Positions 1 to 9,506 of a stretch of 64,000 bases of DNA are shown here, piece by piece. The stretch is from NCBI GenBank assembly GCA_963820415.1, contig CAWFZT010000012.1, positions 124,001-188,000 on the forward strand, read 5' to 3'. Both the position numbers and the translations under genes were made by a program. Position 1 is the first letter of the stretch; each line of letters starts with the position of its first letter. The stretch is from CAWFZT01 sp963820415. GTDB lineage: Bacteria > Chloroflexota > Anaerolineae > Anaerolineales > Anaerolineaceae. The notes under the pieces were generated by a model. The model had not been told where the DNA came from. It made no database searches and worked only from the letters and a program-made list of their open reading frames with translations.

Positions 1-974
1 AGCACGCCCAGATAGCCACAATGAGCCACCAAAATGCAATCCTCAGGGTCGGAGACCTGCGGAAATTCGGGAATATGTTCGTGTTTCAGGGCAGCCTGGC
101 CCATGAGGAACGGGTAAAGGTTGGTCATCATAACCGGCGCGCCGAGGGATTCATGAAGGATGTATTCAGAAAGCATGGACATCGTATCGGCTTCACACCC
201 CCAGAGGAGCCCTTGTTCCTCGTAGAGCAGGTTCCAGGCCAAACAGGGCGTGGTGTCAGAAAAATGAGATTCATTCAAGCAGTTGATCCCTACAGCTCGG
301 ATGGAGTTGTCCTGATCCAGTTCTTGCTTCACAGCCAGATATAGTTTGACGGCGCTGTTCAATGCCTGGCTAGAGACTCCCTCGTTGCAAATCTTCCGAT
401 TTTCAATGACAGTTTTCGCTTCTTTATCAGGGATAGCTTTTGCACGGGCTGCCAGCTCTTTGAAGCTTTTCTTTTCGAGTGCTATCCCAAACTTATGGAT
501 CATCCTTTGAGTACATTCATCTTCCCACCAATAGAACCGTTTAAAAATGCTTGCCTGAAAACCTTTTCCCGGATTATCCTGAAAAACCAGGAATTTGGTT
601 TGTTTCAAGGTTCTCCGGACGCTCAATGCCCTACAGATCATTTGCGTCTGGCCAAGGTTGTAAGGGGCAATCGTCTCGACCCCTTCACTGCGCAAGTAGC
701 TGGCGATCTCCCAGTCCCACATCGATAGCGTGCCAAATTCAGAGGTTATGATCAGGATCGGCAGGGGGATCAGCTTGAAATCCGCTAAATGCCGGTAAGC
801 GTCCCCTAAAAGTTGAGGAAAAACGACCGCCTCAGCTTGCGGGAGAGGGTCACCTAGCTCGACGGGTTTGAGGAATTCGGCTTCCTCGATCAATAAGCTT
901 TTCAGATTGCCCAGTTGCATATCAAACTCTTCATCTTTACTCTTAAAGTATATTGGAACCAAGCGAGCTTTCAT
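1..974 (-). CDS. L-fucose isomerase-like protein (partial, runs off the window)
   Basis: The frame is open from an ATG at 974 to the window edge, giving about 324 residues without the C-terminus. A strong ribosome site (GAGGAGG) lies 6 bases before the ATG. The protein begins MKARLVPIYFKS and later has a CNEG segment and a stretch with GINCLNE followed by an acidic, Gly-rich part (LLWGCEAD). This resembles the L-fucose/L-arabinose isomerase superfamily, whose members bind Mn2+ through acidic residues in the C-terminal half. It is the most downstream visible gene of the sugar locus that starts at the LacI gene, after the FGGY kinase. The natural role would be aldose-ketose isomerisation of a deoxy sugar or pentose. 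Family assignment is by recognition only, and the substrate is unknown. Confidence 0.6.
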   Translation of the reverse strand, partial: MKARLVPIYFKSKDEEFDMQLGNLKSLLIEEAEFLKPVELGDPLPQAEAVVFPQLLGDAYRHLADFKLIPLPILIITSEFGTLSMWDWEIASYLRSEGVETIAPYNLGQTQMICRALSVRRTLKQTKFLVFQDNPGKGFQASIFKRFYWWEDECTQRMIHKFGIALEKKSFKELAARAKAIPDKEAKTVIENRKICNEGVSSQALNSAVKLYLAVKQELDQDNSIRAVGINCLNESHFSDTTPCLAWNLLYEEQGLLWGCEADTMSMLSEYILHESLGAPVMMTNLYPFLMGQAALKHEHIPEFPQVSDPEDCILVAHCGYLGV

Positions 975-1141
975 GTTTTCCTCCTCAAAGGATTATTTTA
1001 AATGAAAAATTATTCCGACTCATTCATCCATTCCTGGTAAGCAGGATACCGCCACGGGTGTCATAAAATTCAAACTAATCGAAATTCTTTCGGTTGGATG
1101 CATAATGGGATGATGCAAGTTTAAACCAGTCCATTATACTC

Positions 1142-2683
1142 TCAGTGTTGACCACTCATAAATAAATTGACCAAAATGCTTTGCAGCCGGATATATTGGT
1201 CAATCAGTGGGGCATAAACGGCGTGGATTGCTGGCTCGACCTGGAACGGCTCTGCTTCGACGATGGCATGCTGGTAGGCAGTCTCTGCCAGGTCTGAGAA
1301 TAAACCGACCGATTTTCCGGCGATCATGGCGCTGCCCCAGGTCCCCAGTTCAGCGCGTTGCAAGCGCAGATAAGGGATATCCAGCACGTTGGCCTTGATT
1401 TGATTCCACAGCGGGCTTTTTGAACCGCCGCCGGCGGCGCGCGCCTGGCTGAATTGCTGGCTGGGCAATAACTGGCGCAGGATACGCAAATAATAGGCAT
1501 ATTCGAAGGCTATGCTCTCCAGCATAGCGCGCAGGAAATGGGGCTGAGTGTGCAGCCAGGTGAAACCGATCCAGGCGCCGCGCATCTCAGGGGTTGCTGG
1601 GCAGATACGCCCACCCAGGTGGGGCGAGAAGAAAAGCCCCTCCGCGCCGGGAGAAATGTTGGCTACCGCAGCTATCATTTGCTCGTAAAGATCTTCCGTC
1701 AGGGGAATTGACTGGCCGCGGCTGGTATTATAAAACTGGTCGCGGAACCAGCGCAGGGCAAGGCCCCCGCCGGCGATATAAGCCAGTGGGTGCCAGATGT
1801 CGGGCACCACCGAGCGCATGGTCAGCAAGGCGCGGTTGGTCACATCGGCAACAAAGTTGCTGGTGCTGCCTGCCAGCACAGAAGCGGTGCCTGCGGTATC
1901 GAACAACATGCCTGGCTTGACAATACCAGCCCCCAGGGCGCAGGCAGCAGTGTCGCCACAACCAGCGGCGATAGCCGTTCCTGGGGCCAGTGAGAAATCT
2001 CGCGCGGCCGTAGGCTGCACTTCGCCAATAACCTGCCAGGGAGCAACTATTTCGGGCAGCTTGGAACGATCTATCCCATAAAGGCCACATAATTCGTCTG
2101 ACCATGCACCTTGGCGGGCGTCGCACAGTCCGGAGAAGTGGATAAAGGTGTAATCAATGAAGGCCTGGTCGGAGCGAATACCGGCCATGCGGCCAGCTAC
2201 ATATCCGGTAGGCATTACGAATTTGACAATACGAGCATAATCGTGGGGTCGTTCTTCTTTCCACCACAATATTTTCGGTCCGTGGTCGCAGGTGGGGGGA
2301 CAGCCGGTCAACTCTGTAACCCGGTTGCCAAAGTCACGGTCGATCTGTTCGATATAAGGTTGGCAGCGCATGTCCAGCCAGGAGTCGAAGCGGGTGGCGG
2401 GCTTGAAGTCTTCATCGATCGAGCCAACCCCGGCCATCTGGCTGTCGAAAGCGATGGCGACAATGGCTTTGCTATCCACCCCGCTTTGCTGGATGACGGT
2501 TGAAACTGCCTGGGCGGCGGTGACATAAAAATCTTCGTTTTCCTGCTCGACAACACCCGGCGCGGGATAGTAAATGGGCACCTCCACGCTGGCTTCAGCT
2601 ACAAGGCGACCATTAGAATCGTATAAGCCGGCTTTGGTCGCACTGGTTCCCAGGTCTACACCAATCAGAAATGTTTTTGGCAA
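1142..2683 (-). CDS. FGGY-family carbohydrate kinase (xylulokinase-like)
   Basis: It phosphorylates a ketose or polyol with ATP in the cytoplasm. The N-terminal phosphate-binding motif GVDLGTSATKAGLYD is the FGGY/actin-fold signature, and a second ATP-site motif (GCGDTAACALGAG) lies near residue 260, followed by DTAGTAS and a C-terminal AAGGGSKSPLWNQIKANVL segment typical of xylulokinases. Length is about 513 residues, normal for the family. I place the start at a TTG at 2683 because GGAGGTGGGA sits just upstream and MPKTFLIGVDLG is the natural family N-terminus; an ATG 45 bases further upstream would add an unlikely basic tail. It lies between the CxxC lipoprotein and the fucose-isomerase-like gene. 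Substrate could be L-rhamnulose, L-fuculose or D-xylulose. Confidence 0.88.
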   Translation of the reverse strand: MPKTFLIGVDLGTSATKAGLYDSNGRLVAEASVEVPIYYPAPGVVEQENEDFYVTAAQAVSTVIQQSGVDSKAIVAIAFDSQMAGVGSIDEDFKPATRFDSWLDMRCQPYIEQIDRDFGNRVTELTGCPPTCDHGPKILWWKEERPHDYARIVKFVMPTGYVAGRMAGIRSDQAFIDYTFIHFSGLCDARQGAWSDELCGLYGIDRSKLPEIVAPWQVIGEVQPTAARDFSLAPGTAIAAGCGDTAACALGAGIVKPGMLFDTAGTASVLAGSTSNFVADVTNRALLTMRSVVPDIWHPLAYIAGGGLALRWFRDQFYNTSRGQSIPLTEDLYEQMIAAVANISPGAEGLFFSPHLGGRICPATPEMRGAWIGFTWLHTQPHFLRAMLESIAFEYAYYLRILRQLLPSQQFSQARAAGGGSKSPLWNQIKANVLDIPYLRLQRAELGTWGSAMIAGKSVGLFSDLAETAYQHAIVEAEPFQVEPAIHAVYAPLIDQYIRLQSILVNLFMSGQH

Positions 2684-2801
2684 ATCCCACCTCCAACCGT
2701 GTTGTCTTCTGAATTTGGGACTTGACACATCAAGCTAAGCGAGCTTTCATGCAAGCCTCTTAAAAGGTAGAAATGGATAATTCGCTATACATATCTAAGC
2801 A

Positions 2802-3356
2802 TTACTTGACAACCAACTTCTTCACTGCATTGACCCAGGTGTTGTCTGGAAAGCCGGGCATTACAGTTCTCAGGGTGGTTGGTCCCCTTGAATCCCCATA
2901 AAGGATGACCAAGCAGCCGGAGCAAGCTCTTACTGTCTGTAGATCTACATCAACCGATGTGCCATCGTCTGAGACGATCGAGAGAATCTTTGCTTGCGCT
3001 AACGGATGGGCTTTGTCAAGAAGGGTGTTCAAATGCAACCCATCAAAAAATTGGCTGCCCTCATTGGGAATGGAAATGTTGAATTTGTCGAATCCTATGG
3101 ATCTCAGATCCTGTAGATTCCAGGACTCTTCCCTGTCAACCAAACCTATCAGAGTCAAGGCTGGTTTGGGTGTGCAAACACAGCTTTCCCTGGTTGGTAT
3201 GGTCGAATTGGCCAGAGAAGCCGTTGTAGAGGTGGCAGTCAGATTAATTTGAGAAAGGGCTTTGGCTGGATTGGACGATGGGTTTACTTCCGTTGCAGTG
3301 CAAGCTGCCAGAGTCAAGAAAATGAACATGAGCCGAGAAATACATTTTATTCGCAT
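2802..3356 (-). CDS. lipoprotein with a truncated molybdopterin-oxidoreductase-like (SUOX-fold) domain, copy A
   Basis: A 184-residue secreted lipoprotein. Residues 1-19 form a signal peptide ending in a lipobox (LTLAAC, Cys19), followed by a Ser/Thr-rich linker. The rest (about residues 66-184) has the pattern of a small oxidoreductase molybdopterin-binding-type domain: LTLIGLVDREESW.LQDLR, a GLHLNTLLDKA segment and an ending MPGFPDNTWVNAVKKLVVK. A CxxC pair (RACSGCLV) is conserved in the second copy at 11190-11732. The gene starts on the base after the epimerase stop (TAA then ATG), so it is translationally coupled to it. No cofactor ligands can be assigned, and the function is unknown. The fold call is inferred from pattern similarity. 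Confidence 0.6.
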   Translation of the reverse strand: MRIKCISRLMFIFLTLAACTATEVNPSSNPAKALSQINLTATSTTASLANSTIPTRESCVCTPKPALTLIGLVDREESWNLQDLRSIGFDKFNISIPNEGSQFFDGLHLNTLLDKAHPLAQAKILSIVSDDGTSVDVDLQTVRACSGCLVILYGDSRGPTTLRTVMPGFPDNTWVNAVKKLVVK

Positions 3357-4220
3357 TTATTTTAAGAACCCACGCACAAACAAAAGCGCTTTGCGAGCTT
3401 CTTCGTCCAGGTTAAACCCAGAACTGAGATCCCGGAAAACTTTGATATCGCGACCGATTTGCCCACCTGGCATTAAAAATGGCTCCATGACAACATAACC
3501 CTGGTAGTTAATTTTTCGGAGAGCAGAGCCAGCTTCTGTCCACGGAATATGGCCGTAACCAGGCGGCATGCGATTGTTTTCACCGATATGGAAATGTCCC
3601 ATTTTGTTTCCGGCCTGTTTTATGGCGTCACCAATGAAATCTTCCTCAATATTCATATGAAACGTATCCAGCATTATTTTCGCATTGGGACTCCCCACAG
3701 CATCGACATAGGCGATGCCTTCCGCGCAGGTGTTCATGATAAATTGCTCGAAACGGTTGACCACTTCCATGTTGAAGAAAACATGATTATCTTCTGCCGA
3801 TTTAACAGCTTCTTTCATACTGACTATGCTTCGATCGACGTACGCATTCTTATTGAAATCCCCATCAGGCATTACCATAGGCCAGCAGGAGTAAAGGATT
3901 CCACCAAGATTCCCACCGCCCATTTCGCCAATAGCCCTGGCCATCTGCTTCAGGAACGCCACCCCAGTTTTCCTGACCGAGGCTTCCGGTGAAGCCGGAT
4001 CATATCTGGGGGGCAGGCCAATGCAGTAGGAGACGGTCAGGCCGCGGTCGTCGGCGTGCGCTTTGAGCGATTTCCGCTCGGTTGAGGACATGTTTGCGAC
4101 TGTGCCACCGTTGACTTCCAGGATATCGAAGCCCAGGTCAGCCACTTTATCGAGGATCGGGTGAAAATCTGCGTCCCACTCATGGGTCCAATAAGCGTAA
4201 TAAATTCCAATTTTATTCAT
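3357..4220 (-). CDS. D-psicose/D-tagatose 3-epimerase family sugar epimerase
   Basis: A TIM-barrel ketose 3-epimerase of 287 residues, the usual length. The start ATG follows GGGAGG at good spacing. The opening MNKIGIYYAYWTHEWDADF matches the characterised D-psicose 3-epimerases closely. The four metal ligands expected in the family can be seen: Glu in NMEVVNRFE, Asp in MLDTFHMNIEED, His in GHFHIGENNR and Glu in VVMEPFLMPGG. It converts D-fructose to D-psicose (D-allulose) or acts on related ketoses. It sits in the operon with L-rhamnose isomerase, whose P. stutzeri type also interconverts D-psicose and D-allose, so the two may act in one rare-sugar route. That link is inference. Confidence 0.9.
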   Translation of the reverse strand: MNKIGIYYAYWTHEWDADFHPILDKVADLGFDILEVNGGTVANMSSTERKSLKAHADDRGLTVSYCIGLPPRYDPASPEASVRKTGVAFLKQMARAIGEMGGGNLGGILYSCWPMVMPDGDFNKNAYVDRSIVSMKEAVKSAEDNHVFFNMEVVNRFEQFIMNTCAEGIAYVDAVGSPNAKIMLDTFHMNIEEDFIGDAIKQAGNKMGHFHIGENNRMPPGYGHIPWTEAGSALRKINYQGYVVMEPFLMPGGQIGRDIKVFRDLSSGFNLDEEARKALLFVRGFLK

Positions 4221-4449
4221 CAGAAGCCTCCCTTCAAAATATAAATTTATTCTTGAAACTTTAGCTAAGCAATATTGACAAACTCACGTTCAATTTTTTC
4301 AATTCGACCTATTGAGACACAATGGCCTGCTAACCCTTATGAACCTCGGGGTAGACATCCTGGGGATAGTACCAGCGGAAGTCTACCCTAAATTGAAACC
4401 TCCTGATTACCTCAATGGATAACGGACTCATCTAACCGTATGCATGGCA

Positions 4450-6384
4450 TCAGGATAAAAAAGGCAGCCATACTTGATAGGTAATATTCGTGACGGGTTC
4501 ATCATTTGGCAAGACTCCGTCACGATAGTTCTTAGGGTCCCTATTTCCGGCATCAAAAAAGGGAACCAATTCCAGGTCTTCTATCACTTTTGTGACATCA
4601 CTAGCTGACAGATCATAATAACGTTCCTTTTCTTGCCATAAGGGTGCGCCTAATGAGGGTGTTACGACCACACGGGGTATCACCAGGTGAGCAAATTTAG
4701 ATTCTTCGTCGTTGATTACTTTTATGTTCCTGGTCAAGGCATCTGCATCAAGCTTGAGAATTACATCATCCAAAACAATGCCCGCCGGCAGGAAAGAGCT
4801 GTCGGCAGCATAGACCACGGGCCCACGCGTTAAGGCTACCCGCCCGTTGTTACCGAGGCTATCGACCACAATCTGCACCGGCATATCAAGGTCCAGGCGC
4901 ACGATATCACCCGGGTTCCAAAGGCGCTGAATTTCCAGGTATCCCTTTGCATCAACTTTGGCTTCAATTTCAGCGCCATTCAAACTAAGCCGCCATCCTT
5001 TACACCAGCCTGGCAAGCGAAGATAAAGACCAAATTCAACAGGTCTCTCAATCTCCAATTTCAGGTGAATATCACCATCAAATGGGTAATTACCTGTCAC
5101 TTCTATATTCAGGGGTACGCCAGAGCCAAGTGTCAGACTTGCTTTGGACGGTTCATAAAAATTCACATAAATGCCTTTGTCATCCTGGCAAAACACATGC
5201 TGAGGGATCACTGCCAGGGCACGTACGCCGCGGGTTGGGCAGCACTCCGGATCGGTATGCCAGCGGTAGCGTTTACTGTCGCGCAGCCCGACATAGTAGG
5301 CCCAGGCGTGCCCGTCCGGAGATTGGGCAGCCAGTAAATGGTTATATAAGGTCTGCTCGGCCATATCAAAAAAACGTGCTTCGCCGAGTAAACGGCCCAG
5401 GCTCAAATTGAGATACAACCATCCCATACTGACACAGGTCTCGCCAAGACGGAAAGACCCATCATTGCGCAGGAGGTAGTCAGCGGTGAAGTGTTCGCCC
5501 GTACTGGCAGTTCCGGTCAGGTAAAGTTGGTGCTCGACGATATCCTTCCAGGCAACCAATACAGGGTCCAGGTAATGCCGGTCGCCGGTCGCCCGGAAAA
5601 CCTCGACCATCCCGGCAAAACAGATCAGCATCTCGATGCCTTTGGCATTGGCTGTGCCTGCCACTCCCTGCCCTGCCATGAGGGAACTGACAATACGAGG
5701 GCCATCCGGTGCTTCCCAATCTTCATCCACCAGCCATTTCCCCCAGTCCAGGTAGAGCTGATCGCCTGTCTTCCCATACAACCAGATCAAAGGTTCCAGA
5801 AAAGAGGAAGATGCCATGCCATAATCACCAGGGTAACCATGAGCTCTGGGACCAGTCAGGTGAACTCCTCGTAGACCGGGGCCAAAATCCTGCAATACCC
5901 GGTTGGCTATTTTTATACAGGCATCAAGCGCTTTTTTAGAACCCGTGTAGTTGTAATAACTCAGGAGGCCAATGAGGTCATGCGCCTGGACCCAAAGATC
6001 CCAGGACTTCCATCGATCGACTTCGTCATAGGTACCCAGATAGCCATCTTCTTGCTGGGTAGATAACAAATCTTCCACCAGACCGTCTATCTTGGTGTGC
6101 AGTTCAGCATCGCCTGCATTCCAGGCGCTTAAAATGGCAGCGTCTAACCACGTGCCAATATACTCTCCCTGCCAATCACCACGGATCTCCGGGCGAGGAC
6201 GACCTGGAACCATCCAGCCGACCGGGTAATGTTGATGGAAAGGGAATAAGAGATGGTCGCCTTCCTGTTTATGCAGGCGGTTCAGTCTGCTGGAACTATG
6301 GCGCTGCCCTACCAATCCATTCATTTGTGTTGAATCTGGCCGCGGGCAACGGATGGCATCTGGTTGTACTGGTGATGTTCTCAT
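4450..6384 (-). CDS. glycoside hydrolase family 127-like (beta-L-arabinofuranosidase-type)
   Basis: A 644-residue protein of the DUF1680/GH127 type. The N-terminal two thirds are an (alpha/alpha)6 barrel (GEYIGTWLDAAILSAWNAGD, then QQEDGYLGTYDEV). The zinc and catalytic cysteines known from the Bifidobacterium enzyme have counterparts here: ETC in GETCVSMGWLYL and the adjacent Cys pair in DPECCPTRGVRALAV. A beta-sandwich follows, with LRLPGWCKGWRLSLNG and RGPVVYAAD. The ATG at 6384 follows GGAG with a 7-base gap. No signal peptide is seen, so it acts on imported oligosaccharides in the cytoplasm. It lies in the importer operon downstream of rhamnose isomerase. Related GH families (GH146) share these motifs, so the linkage specificity is open. 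Confidence 0.85.
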   Translation of the reverse strand: MRTSPVQPDAIRCPRPDSTQMNGLVGQRHSSSRLNRLHKQEGDHLLFPFHQHYPVGWMVPGRPRPEIRGDWQGEYIGTWLDAAILSAWNAGDAELHTKIDGLVEDLLSTQQEDGYLGTYDEVDRWKSWDLWVQAHDLIGLLSYYNYTGSKKALDACIKIANRVLQDFGPGLRGVHLTGPRAHGYPGDYGMASSSFLEPLIWLYGKTGDQLYLDWGKWLVDEDWEAPDGPRIVSSLMAGQGVAGTANAKGIEMLICFAGMVEVFRATGDRHYLDPVLVAWKDIVEHQLYLTGTASTGEHFTADYLLRNDGSFRLGETCVSMGWLYLNLSLGRLLGEARFFDMAEQTLYNHLLAAQSPDGHAWAYYVGLRDSKRYRWHTDPECCPTRGVRALAVIPQHVFCQDDKGIYVNFYEPSKASLTLGSGVPLNIEVTGNYPFDGDIHLKLEIERPVEFGLYLRLPGWCKGWRLSLNGAEIEAKVDAKGYLEIQRLWNPGDIVRLDLDMPVQIVVDSLGNNGRVALTRGPVVYAADSSFLPAGIVLDDVILKLDADALTRNIKVINDEESKFAHLVIPRVVVTPSLGAPLWQEKERYYDLSASDVTKVIEDLELVPFFDAGNRDPKNYRDGVLPNDEPVTNITYQVWLPFLS

Positions 6385-6415
6385 GGGATACTCCTTATAA
6401 GAGAGATGTGTTGGT

Positions 6416-7627
6416 TCATTGCCGTTTCTTGAGGATTTCAGCTGGGTATTTGCTTAGATGGTATGCATCGAAGGGATCAGGAGGGCAGTCCATCTCTACT
6501 CGTACCGCGGCTAACAGGGCGTGGACATCGGTATTAAAGGCATCCACCAGGACTCGGTGCGCGCCGAGTACATCCTGGTTTGCGCGGCGTTGCGCCAGTT
6601 CTTTGCGGTCAACCATCAAAGCTTTTGCATAGGCAGTCTGGCAGTTCACAACGGATTGGAGCATGGCTTCCAGCTTGGGTTCAATATTGTGAGATTCGTC
6701 CACCATATAAGCGATGTCCTTCGCACACTGAGAGGCGAGTTTATCACCGGAAATTTCCGCCTCGACGATCTCGTTGTAAATCAGGAACAATTCGAACGGA
6801 TCGGCAGTTCCGACTATCAGGTCATCGTCAGCATAGTTACGGCTGTTCAGGTGGAATCCGCCGATCAAACCTTCATCGATCAAGAAAGCCACGATATGTT
6901 CGACGTTGGTTCCAGGGGCATGGTGACCGGTATCCACCAGGACTTTCGCTCGCGGGCCAAGTTTGCGCACTGTGTTGGCAGACATGCCCCAATCAGCCAG
7001 GTCGGAATGATAAAAGCCGGGCTCAAAGAATTTGTATTCGAGCAGCAAGTTGCAGTTTTCAGGCAGGGCCGCGTAAACTTTCTTAAGCTCACTCTCCATG
7101 CGATGTTTGCGTTCGCGGATGCTGTCCTGCCCCGCATAATTTGTCCCATCCGCTAACCATACAGCCAGGGTCTTCGAACCGACTTTTTGGATAATTTCGA
7201 TCGTTTCCAGGATACGGCCAAAAGCCATCTCACGGGAAGCGGAATCGGATTGGCAAATCGAGCCAAATTTAAATTCTTCTTCTTCCCAAAGGCTGGGCAT
7301 CAAAGCCCCAATCGTCATGCCTTGTTTTTCAGCATACTGTCGCAGGCCAACCCAGTCGTCAGTCACATCCCAGGGGAACATCAATGCCAGGGAAGAGGAG
7401 ATACCGGTCAATTTATTAACGAAAGAAGCATCGTCGACTTTTTCATAAACGTTGCACGCATCCGCAGTGGATGTGAAGACCTTGAAGCGAGTGCCCATTT
7501 TCCCGTATCCCCACGAAGGCGTCTCGATATGCTGTTTCTTAAGTGCGGTTTTAGCTGTTTCGATGTCTACACCATTTTTGTTGTAGATCTCGACAAATTG
7601 TTGATATAGTTTTTGATAGTCGATCAT
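6416..7627 (-). CDS. rhaI: L-rhamnose isomerase, Pseudomonas stutzeri type
   Basis: It converts L-rhamnose to L-rhamnulose. The protein (403 residues) carries the conserved active-site blocks of this subtype: LLLEYKFFEPGFYHSD, VLVDTGHHAPGTN and GGFHLNSRNYADDD, which supply the metal ligands of the TIM barrel. I start it at MIDYQKLYQQF because AAGGAG lies before that ATG; a further 13 residues upstream are possible but have no ribosome site. It begins shortly after the second permease and is followed by the GH127 gene, so uptake, hydrolysis and isomerisation are co-transcribed. P. stutzeri-type enzymes are broad-specificity and also handle D-psicose/D-allose. Confidence 0.92.
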   Translation of the reverse strand: MIDYQKLYQQFVEIYNKNGVDIETAKTALKKQHIETPSWGYGKMGTRFKVFTSTADACNVYEKVDDASFVNKLTGISSSLALMFPWDVTDDWVGLRQYAEKQGMTIGALMPSLWEEEEFKFGSICQSDSASREMAFGRILETIEIIQKVGSKTLAVWLADGTNYAGQDSIRERKHRMESELKKVYAALPENCNLLLEYKFFEPGFYHSDLADWGMSANTVRKLGPRAKVLVDTGHHAPGTNVEHIVAFLIDEGLIGGFHLNSRNYADDDLIVGTADPFELFLIYNEIVEAEISGDKLASQCAKDIAYMVDESHNIEPKLEAMLQSVVNCQTAYAKALMVDRKELAQRRANQDVLGAHRVLVDAFNTDVHALLAAVRVEMDCPPDPFDAYHLSKYPAEILKKRQ

Positions 7628-7649
7628 GGTTGAACTCCTTGATTGATGA

Positions 7650-8492
7650 TTATGCTTGAATACCACCCTGAGTTAAACCTTCGATGAAACGTCGTTGTAA
7701 AGCAAGGAAGATAATGATCACCGGTGCAATCATAATAAAAGCCCCTGCGCTGGTCAGCGCCCAATCCTGTCCAAACCGCGTCCTGAAATAAAAATAGCTG
7801 GTCGTGACCGGCAGGAGTTCATCGGTGCTAATAAAAATGTAGGCTAGTTGGAACTCATTCCATACGGCCAGGGCGACCACCAGACCGACGGTTAGAAACC
7901 CGGGCCAGACCAGAGGAGCGACCACCTGAATTAATACCTGGATTTCGTTTGCACCGTCCACCCGTGCAGCGTCCTCAAAATCTCTGGGCAGGTTTATCAT
8001 AAAGGAGCGCAAGAGAAAGATGGCAAACGGCGAATTCAAAGCGATATAAAGAAGGATCAAACCCTGGCGAGTATTAAGCAACCCAAGGTTCTTATACAAG
8101 ATGAATAATGGAATGATATAGATCCAGACCGGGATGCTGGATAACGTAAGCATATAAACCATAAACACATTTGAGCCGGGCGGGTCCAGGCGCGCCAGGC
8201 TGTAGGCAGCCAATCCTCCCAGCACCATGATCGAGAGCACCGTGCCTACCACAAGGATCAGGCTGTTGATCATCGTCCTGCCGAAATGACCTTGCGTCCA
8301 TGCTTTGGTAATATTATCCGAGAGAAAGTGTGCTGGCAGAGCAAAGGAATCCTGCCCGATTTCAGCGTCGGTCTTAAATGCACTGATCCCCAGGATATAA
8401 ATTGGCAATAATGCGAATCCGCATAAGGCAATTAAGATCACATAATTGACAAACAAAGGTTTTGTTCGGCGCTTAATTATTAGCCAGTCCAT
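7650..8492 (-). CDS. sugar ABC transporter permease (MalG type), operon 1
   Basis: Inner-membrane permease of a carbohydrate-uptake family 1 (CUT1) importer, about 280 residues with six membrane spans. The EAA loop that contacts the ATPase is EDAARVDGANEIQVLIQVV. The C-terminus, QRRFIEGLTQGGIQA, is typical for MalG proteins. I choose the ATG at 8492, which overlaps the stop of the MalF-type gene (TAATG); another ATG four codons upstream lies too close to the ribosome site. No ATPase gene is in the cluster, so a shared MsmK/UgpC-type ATPase encoded elsewhere would be needed. Confidence 0.92.
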   Translation of the reverse strand: MDWLIIKRRTKPLFVNYVILIALCGFALLPIYILGISAFKTDAEIGQDSFALPAHFLSDNITKAWTQGHFGRTMINSLILVVGTVLSIMVLGGLAAYSLARLDPPGSNVFMVYMLTLSSIPVWIYIIPLFILYKNLGLLNTRQGLILLYIALNSPFAIFLLRSFMINLPRDFEDAARVDGANEIQVLIQVVAPLVWPGFLTVGLVVALAVWNEFQLAYIFISTDELLPVTTSYFYFRTRFGQDWALTSAGAFIMIAPVIIIFLALQRRFIEGLTQGGIQA

Positions 8493-9404
8493 TATATATC
8501 CCATCCCCTCCGTCGCATGTATGTAAATAAAGTAATAATGAACCCGGCAAATACACAGATCGTTAGCCCTAATGCCGTGGCGTAGCCAAAATCAAACCGC
8601 GCAAACGCATCCTTATAGATCAGTGTTCCGAATACCTCGGAGGAGCCAGCCGGTCCTCCTTGGGTGAGCAAGTATACGTAATCAAAAACCAGGAATGACC
8701 AGACTGCGTTCATCATGAGCATGAAAACGATGGTGGGGCGAATGCCAGGTAAGGTGACATTCACAAACTCCTGCACCCAGTTGGCCCCATCGATTTTGGC
8801 AGCATCGTAAAGGTCAGGGGAAATATTCTGCATGGCAGTCAGGAACAAGATCATGAGGAATCCCCACCAGTGCCAGTTATCGGCAAAGGCGATTGCTACT
8901 AAAGCTGTTTTTGGATCACCCAGCCAGGCTTGATCAAGACCATGAATCCCCCAACTTGCTAACTTAGGACCGACGCCGATATTCCCGTTTAAAAGCATGC
9001 GCCAGATAGAGGCGGATACGACGCTGGGTAATATGTAAGGAACAAATATAATCGTACGAAGAACCATTGCGCCGCGCTTTATCTGCGCCATTAAACTACC
9101 CGCAAATAAACCCATGAACATGGGTATGGTTAAAAAGAATAACATCCAAAACATGTTGTGGCCAAAAGTTGGCCAAAACTCATCATCTTTGGTGAGAATG
9201 TTCTTGAAATTGTCCAGGCCAATAAATGTAGATTGGCCTATCCCAGTCCACTTGGTGAGTGAGAAATACAAACCGATAATTGATGGACCGATCACTACTA
9301 CCAGGTGGATTAAAGCGATGGGTAAAATTAATAACCAGGGGAATCATCACCTTTCGGAAAATGCGCCCACCAAACCTGGCTCTTATTCCTGATAAGAGTG
9401 CCAT
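8492..9404 (-). CDS. sugar ABC transporter permease (MalF type), operon 1, with a frameshift near 9329
   Basis: The partner permease of the importer. From about 9320 down to 8492 the frame encodes a normal MalF-type protein (IGPSIIGLYFSLTKWTG, and EAA loop YDAAKIDGANWVQEFVNV). The expected N-terminus, MALLSGIRARFGGRIFRKV, with the start of the first membrane span lies in another frame from 9404. The two join if one base near 9329 is removed, giving the continuous hydrophobic reading PLVI-ILPIALIHLVVVIG. Without this correction the protein would lack half of its first span. This is either a sequencing indel or a recent inactivating mutation. The gap to the upstream binding-protein gene holds a strong stem-loop (9457-9490). 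Confidence 0.85.
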
Positions 9405-9456
9405 AAGATTTCCCCTTTCAACGTTAATGGTCGTTCTGGCTTTTTATAATAAAAGA

Positions 9457-9490
9457 GTGGTCCGGTTGTGGCAGACCATAATCGGACCAC
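9457..9490 (-). terminator. intercistronic stem-loop between binding protein and permeases, operon 1
   Basis: Inverted repeat GTGGTCCG (9457-9464) and CGGACCAC (9483-9490), with a smaller nested GGTC/GACC pairing in the loop. On the minus strand it is followed by the T-rich run TCTTTTATTAT. It sits 17 bases after the binding-protein stop and before the permease start. Partial termination or 3'-end protection at such sites is a known way to make more binding protein than permease; the role here is inferred. Confidence 0.6.
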
Positions 9491-9506
9491 ATTTAGGGGA
9501 ATGAAA

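Noticed and set aside
9183..9404. Independent small gene upstream of the permease
   Set aside because: Its first residues are the expected N-terminus of the MalF-type permease and the rest is the wrong frame after a one-base shift.
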